DNA from: a virus | Length of the DNA stretch: 27,985 nt | Virus record (IMG/VR): IMGVR_UViG_3300023174_003957 | Span: 1 to 27,985 of that record | Reading direction: 5' to 3' (one strand) | In this document: piece after piece, positions 24,783-27,985 of the stretch | How positions within the stretch are numbered: position 1 is the stretch's first letter | Layout of the letters: every line of letters begins with the position of its first letter | The notes under the pieces: generated by a model | Database searches by the model: none | Seen by the model: the letters and a program-made list of their open reading frames with translations, nothing else | Told to the model about the DNA's origin: nothing | Position numbers and translations under genes: made by a program

Positions 24783-25099
24783 AAACATTTAAACAATTTG
24801 TAATCGAAGAATACTTAGATGAAAAATCTCCAGCTTGGCAAAGAGCTGCGGGTAAAGATCCTAAAGGTGGTTTGAATCGTAAGGGTATTGCTTCATATCG
24901 TAGAGAAAATCCTGGTTCCAAATTGAGTATGGCTGTTACAACAAAGCCATCAAAATTAAAACCAGGATCCAAAGCCGCCAATCGTAGAAAATCATTTTGT
25001 GCAAGAATGGGTGGCATGAAAAAACGTTTAACATCTGCAAAAACAGCAAATGATCCGGATAGCCGTATCAATAAAGCATTAAGAAAGTGGAATTGCTAA
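24779..25099 (+). CDS. DUF6321-like small basic protein with capsid-targeting-type N-terminus
   Basis: A 106-residue basic protein overlapping the previous gene by 4 bp. It begins MKTFKQFVIE with E10, the closest match in the window to the T4 internal-protein leader MKTYQEFIAE. The rest is the conserved unit SPAWQRAAGKDPKGGLNRKG, SYRRENPGSKL, KSKAANRRKSFCARMGGMKK (65-82) and LTSAKTANDPDSRINKALRKWNC, which I recall as DUF6321. After cleavage at E10 a small, very basic protein would remain, suited to DNA binding inside a head. Two Cys (C74, C106) could pair or bind metal. Function unknown. Confidence 0.82.
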   Translation: MKTFKQFVIEEYLDEKSPAWQRAAGKDPKGGLNRKGIASYRRENPGSKLSMAVTTKPSKLKPGSKAANRRKSFCARMGGMKKRLTSAKTANDPDSRINKALRKWNC

Positions 25100-25779
25100 T
25101 GAGAAGTTTCAAAAACTATCTTGGTGAAGATTTACGCAAGTGGTTTAAGCAGAAGTGGGTTCGCATGGACACCAAAGGTAATATTAAAGGTGATTGTGCA
25201 AGAGAACCAGGCGAAGGCAAACCAAAGTGTTTACCCCAGGCCAAAGCACACGCAATTGGCAAAGAAGCTCGTGCAGCAGCTGCTCGTAGAAAGCGTAGAG
25301 AGGATCCTAATCCAGAACGCCGTGGTGCACCAATTAATGTACGAACAGAAGCATGCTGGACAGGATATAAAGCAGTTGGTTTGAAAAAGAAGGGTAACAG
25401 AATGGTGCCAAATTGTGTACCAGAAGAAACAGATTTAAAAGATAGATTTAAGAAATACATTAAACCAATAGTAAAAACAACTTCAAAGATTGAGAAAATA
25501 TCCAATCCAGCAGGACGAACAACTGACCATGTGGAGTACAAAGTTACTGAACCAACAGGTATGGTTCAAAGGTTTAAATCTAAAAGAGAAGCACAAGCAC
25601 ATTTCGATTCATTAAAAGAAGATGGTGCTATGGGTGGTTCTGCTGGTCCAACGAATGTGGCTGGTGGTGGTGCAATCGCAGGCATCGGTGTAGGTAAAGA
25701 TGGTGAACCTGGTGTCAATTTAAAAAAGAAAAAAACTCCGGTCCTTATGTCGATTCGGAGAAAAACACCTAAGGTTTAA
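25099..25779 (+). CDS. Basic Cys-motif protein with capsid-targeting-type N-terminus
   Basis: ATG 25099 overlaps the previous stop (TAATG) and is preferred over an in-frame GTG at 25087. The 226-residue protein begins MRSFKNYLGE with E10. A first unit (11-70) has DLRKWFKQKWVRMDTKGNI, GDCAREPGEGKPKCLP (C33, C44) and AARRKRREDP. A second unit is ACWTGYKAVGLKKKGNRMVPNCVPE (C86, C106), a motif found in many environmental phage proteins. The C-terminus (190-226) is Gly-rich: AGPTNVAGGGAIAGIGVGKDGEPGV, then LKKKKTPVLMSIRRKTP. The paired Cys units may bind zinc. No catalytic residues are evident. Confidence 0.8.
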   Translation: MRSFKNYLGEDLRKWFKQKWVRMDTKGNIKGDCAREPGEGKPKCLPQAKAHAIGKEARAAAARRKRREDPNPERRGAPINVRTEACWTGYKAVGLKKKGNRMVPNCVPEETDLKDRFKKYIKPIVKTTSKIEKISNPAGRTTDHVEYKVTEPTGMVQRFKSKREAQAHFDSLKEDGAMGGSAGPTNVAGGGAIAGIGVGKDGEPGVNLKKKKTPVLMSIRRKTPKV

Positions 25780-25781
25780 AA

Positions 25782-26276
25782 ATGTGGTTTTTGTCATTCA
25801 TACCTGATTGGATTTTACAATGGGCAATACATGGTCTGGTTATACTTGGATTGTTATTGACATTTATAGGTTCACTTGTTAAATTTATACCTGTAATTCA
25901 ACCATACGCTTTGGTTGGCAGACAATTAGGTATTGTGTTATTAGTTGTAGGTGTATTCTTTGAAGGAGGATATGCCACAGAAATGTCATATCGTGCTAGG
26001 ATAGCCGAAATGCAAGCGAAGATAAAAGAAGCAGAAATTAAATCTGCAAAGGTTAATGAAAAATTGGCAATCGAAGTTAGTAAGAATAAAGAGTTGATTA
26101 AAGAGAAGGTGAATAGAAATGCTAGGGATATTGAAGCAAAGAGAGAAGATATTAATTCTAAGTGTGAGTTGTCTGATGATGCTTGGATGCTCTACAACCG
26201 TGCCATTGAGCCAAAAATTTCCAGAGGCCCCTCAAGTGCTAATGGAGCCCGCTCCGGTTCTAAAGCCTCTAAGTGA
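25782..26276 (+). CDS. Inner-membrane spanin (i-spanin)-like protein
   Basis: A 164-residue protein, two bases after the previous stop. Two hydrophobic helices (about 12-35 and 45-62) anchor it in the inner membrane, followed by a predicted periplasmic coiled coil at about 68-123 (RARIAEMQAKIKEAEIKSAKV onwards). A CELSDDAWMLYNRA block near the C-terminus resembles the end of phage Rz proteins. Its 3' 158 bases also encode the lipoprotein at 26119 in the +1 frame, the classic Rz/Rz1 overlap. Classical i-spanins have one N-terminal helix, so the extra helix is unusual. Spanin role is inferred from architecture. Confidence 0.75.
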   Translation: MWFLSFIPDWILQWAIHGLVILGLLLTFIGSLVKFIPVIQPYALVGRQLGIVLLVVGVFFEGGYATEMSYRARIAEMQAKIKEAEIKSAKVNEKLAIEVSKNKELIKEKVNRNARDIEAKREDINSKCELSDDAWMLYNRAIEPKISRGPSSANGARSGSKASK

Positions 26277-26412
26277 GAATAAGAAAACATTAGCTGACCT
26301 TTTACAAAATGCTAATGAAAATTATGGACTTTACTATGAGTTGCAAGATAGATACAATGCATGGCAGTTATGGTATAAACAACAAAAACAAATATTTGAA
26401 AGTGTAAAATGA
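26119..26412 (+). CDS. Outer-membrane lipoprotein spanin (o-spanin, Rz1-like)
   Basis: A 97-residue protein starting at ATG 26119 within the i-spanin gene, +1 frame, preceded by AGGT at 26107-26110. A signal peptide (KQREKILILSVSCLM) ends in the lipobox M-L-G-C24, so Cys24 should be lipidated and moved to the outer membrane. Residues 25-52 are Pro-rich (VPLSQKFPEAPQVLMEPAPVLKP), as usual in Rz1-type proteins, and the rest is helical (LADLLQNANENYGLYYELQDRY). With the i-spanin it would fuse inner and outer membranes in the last lysis step. It is longer than lambda Rz1 and extends past the i-spanin stop, then overlaps the nuclease gene by 4 bp. Confidence 0.82.
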   Translation: MLGILKQREKILILSVSCLMMLGCSTTVPLSQKFPEAPQVLMEPAPVLKPLSENKKTLADLLQNANENYGLYYELQDRYNAWQLWYKQQKQIFESVK

Positions 26413-26843
26413 AAAAACTACTAACATTATTATTGCTATTACCTACATTGGTTATGGCACAAAAAACTCCACAAGGTGTAACCTATGATGCTCAGATTGT
26501 CCGTGTAAACGATGGCGATACTGTTGTCATAGCAGCTCCCTTTTTACCAGCACCACTTAAACCAGAACTTGCCGTTAGAATATTCGGCGTTGATACACCA
26601 GAAAAAGGATTCAGAGCTCAATGTCCTTCAGAAGATGCCAGAGGCCAAGCCGCTACTGAATTCACAAAAAAAACCGTGGTGGGTTCCAACAGCCGGCAAG
26701 TTGTGTTGTATGGATGGGATAAATTCGGGGGCCGTGTCTTGGGAGATATCATATTAGATGGTAAATCATTACGATCAGGATTAATTCAAAATGGATTTGC
26801 TCGTGAATATTTTGGTGAAGCAAAACAATCATGGTGTAATTAA
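26409..26843 (+). CDS. Exported thermonuclease (SNase family)
   Basis: A 144-residue protein with a signal peptide (MKKLLTLLLLLPTLVMA, probable cut after residue 17). The SNase fold follows: IVRVNDGDTVVI with D35 and D37, AVRIFGVDTPEKG with R57, D62, T63 and E65 (the equivalents of SNase Arg35, Asp40, Thr41 and Glu43), and KFGGRVLGDI with R109 (equivalent of Arg87). All catalytic residues are present, so activity is likely: Ca2+-dependent cleavage of DNA and RNA outside the cytoplasm. Two Cys (72, 142) might form a disulfide. It lies between spanin and lipoprotein genes, so it is probably made at lysis and acts in the periplasm or in released debris. Confidence 0.9.
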   Translation: MKKLLTLLLLLPTLVMAQKTPQGVTYDAQIVRVNDGDTVVIAAPFLPAPLKPELAVRIFGVDTPEKGFRAQCPSEDARGQAATEFTKKTVVGSNSRQVVLYGWDKFGGRVLGDIILDGKSLRSGLIQNGFAREYFGEAKQSWCN

Positions 26844-27248
26844 ATGAAAAAGTTATTGGCGATTGTTTTTGTTTTTAGTTTGTCTGGTTGTACATTATTT
26901 GATGCCTATTTTATGGCCAAATATGACACCAATGAATATTTTATAGTTAATGACATTAAAACAAAGGCACAAATAGCCGAAGAAAATTGTAATAACCAAT
27001 TGTTGGTTGTTACACAAGTAAATGAATTGTATATTAAGGCTTTAGAGTTTAAGAATTTCACAATACACATACCACGAAACAAAGATACGGATAATATGTC
27101 AACAAAGTTGTTAACATTGACAAAAGACACAAGAGATTATTTTAATAAAGCAGACAAGATATCACCAATATTCTGCAAAGCAAAATTACAGCAAGTAATT
27201 AAGTCAGCAGATACAATTCAACATGTATTAGGGAGTAAACCAAGATGA
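26844..27248 (+). CDS. Lipoprotein of unknown function in lysis module
   Basis: A 134-residue protein starting right after the nuclease stop (TAAATG). The signal peptide MKKLLAIVFVFSLSGC carries the lipobox L-S-G-C16, followed by TLFDAYFMAKYDTNEY. The mature part is helical (IKTKAQIAEENCNNQLLVVTQVNELYIKALEF) with further Cys at about 49 and 111. No +2 Asp is present, so outer-membrane sorting is expected if the host uses the E. coli rule. Being in the lysis cassette it could act in envelope disruption or in superinfection exclusion; neither is shown. Confidence 0.75.
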   Translation: MKKLLAIVFVFSLSGCTLFDAYFMAKYDTNEYFIVNDIKTKAQIAEENCNNQLLVVTQVNELYIKALEFKNFTIHIPRNKDTDNMSTKLLTLTKDTRDYFNKADKISPIFCKAKLQQVIKSADTIQHVLGSKPR

Positions 27249-27451
27249 CACCAGATCAATTAAATGCTTTAATCATTGAGTATAATAAAGCTCTCGAACA
27301 AGGCCAAATAACAAAAGAAGAATATGTCGAATTGCTGAAAGGTATTAATATTATGGAAGGTATTGCTGATGATGCTGAAGGATTAGCATTAAAAGAACAA
27401 TTAAATTTAATTATCAATGCTGCTATTAGTGCAGCTTCTTTAATGGCATAA
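27245..27451 (+). CDS. Small protein before the endolysin gene
   Basis: A 68-residue acidic protein overlapping the lipoprotein gene by 4 bp. It reads as a helix-turn-helix hairpin (LNALIIEYNKALEQGQITKEEYVELLKG) and ends in LIINAAISAASLMA, a weakly hydrophobic tail too short and polar to be a clear membrane helix. Its position just before the endolysin is where a holin might lie, but it does not look like a typical holin. Function unknown. Confidence 0.65.
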   Translation: MTPDQLNALIIEYNKALEQGQITKEEYVELLKGINIMEGIADDAEGLALKEQLNLIINAAISAASLMA

Positions 27452-27453
27452 AA

Positions 27454-27985
27454 ATGGAACTGACAAAAGACCAATTGAAGCAATTGCTTCCAAAGAATCC
27501 TTATATTGACCAATGGCACAATGCATTGGCACAATTACTACCTGACTATGGTATCAATACACCACAACGTATTGCAGCCTTCATAGCTCAATGTGCTCAC
27601 GAATCTGGTAATTTTGTATTTCTCAAAGAGAACCTAAATTACAAAGCACCTACACTACGCAAACTCTTTGCTAAGTATTTTCCAACAGATGAGTTGGCCA
27701 ATGAGTATGCAAGCAAACCAAACAAACAAGAAGCAATTGCAAATCGTATCTATGCTAATCGTATGGGTAATGGCGATGAGGCCTCTGGTGATGGTTTTAG
27801 ATATTGTGGTCGTGGTCTGATTCAATTGACAGGTAAAGAGAACTATTCTTGGTTTGCTGCCTCAATTGAAATACCTGTTGAACAAGCATCTGAATATTTA
27901 CAAACATTTGAAGGTGCAGCTCAATCTGCTTGCTGGTTTTGGGAAACAAATAACCTAAATCAATGGGCTGACAAAGGCGACATAC
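27454..27985 (+). CDS. GH19 chitinase-like endolysin (3' end beyond window)
   Basis: It starts at ATG 27454, three bases after the previous stop, and stays open to the window edge (177 codons seen). The GH19 lysozyme-like signature is clear: FIAQCAHESGNFVFLKENLNY with the general-acid candidate E50, NRMGNGDEASGDGFRYCGRGLIQLTGKENY with second acid E109 and the R-G-L-I-Q-L-T-G substrate-groove motif, then SACWFWETNNLNQWAD. Phage members of GH19 cut peptidoglycan between sugars. It has no signal peptide, so it would need a holin to reach the wall. The C-terminus is missing from the window. Confidence 0.92.
   Translation, partial: MELTKDQLKQLLPKNPYIDQWHNALAQLLPDYGINTPQRIAAFIAQCAHESGNFVFLKENLNYKAPTLRKLFAKYFPTDELANEYASKPNKQEAIANRIYANRMGNGDEASGDGFRYCGRGLIQLTGKENYSWFAASIEIPVEQASEYLQTFEGAAQSACWFWETNNLNQWADKGDI

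Noticed and set aside
25116-25541. A 141-codon minus-strand frame opposite the basic Cys-motif protein
   Set aside because: Shadow of a gene with conserved Cys motifs on the plus strand; no independent support.

Overview
The window looks like part of a large, AT-rich, T4-like tailed phage (myovirus) genome, most likely infecting a Gram-negative and probably aquatic bacterium. The evidence is the pairing of a T4-type family B DNA polymerase (gp43-like), a UvsX-like recombinase and a gp41-like helicase, TATAAATA-type late promoter elements, a spanin pair with an outer-membrane lipoprotein (which needs a Gram-negative envelope), and several small protein families known to me from T4-like phages of marine and fresh water. 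No ribosomal or host housekeeping genes are present. All genes except the first are on the plus strand, packed with overlaps of a few bases.

Layout. (1) 1-445: a minus-strand gene for an exported protein, cut by the window edge. (2) 446-595: a divergent spacer with a perfect sigma70-type promoter reading right. (3) 596-8535: the replication and recombination module: Sm-like protein, DNA polymerase, a four-helix membrane protein, UvsX, two small proteins, helicase and a DUF4338 (DruA-like) protein. (4) 8538-10078: two unknown proteins. (5) 10082-17235: a ten-gene glycan cassette with nucleotide-sugar and sugar-transfer enzymes (GT-A folds, an HtrL/YibB-type enzyme, two GT9-like proteins), three methyltransferases and an NAD-dependent sugar epimerase. 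(6) 17236-17359: a spacer carrying a late promoter. (7) 17360-25779: a late module. Seven of its proteins begin with a short amphipathic peptide ending in E at or near residue 10, which closely resembles the T4 internal-protein capsid-targeting sequence. These include a ligase-like KxDG protein, a nucleotidylyltransferase-kinase fusion and an EF-hand protein. An Ig-like virion surface protein and a DUF7207 protein are also here. (8) 25782-27985: a lysis module: inner spanin, overlapping outer spanin, exported thermonuclease, a second lipoprotein, a small protein and a GH19 endolysin cut by the window edge.

The genes suggest a phage that replicates with its own T4-like machinery, alters a surface glycan (host LPS or its own virion) with the large cassette, and may package a set of enzymes inside the capsid for delivery with the DNA. 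The most unusual local signal is 19748-19990. Inside the kinase gene, a second reading frame with its own Shine-Dalgarno sequence coincides with a GC-rich patch of atypical codons and is followed at once by a perfect 11-bp hairpin. All functional statements rest on reading motifs by eye; no database search was run.
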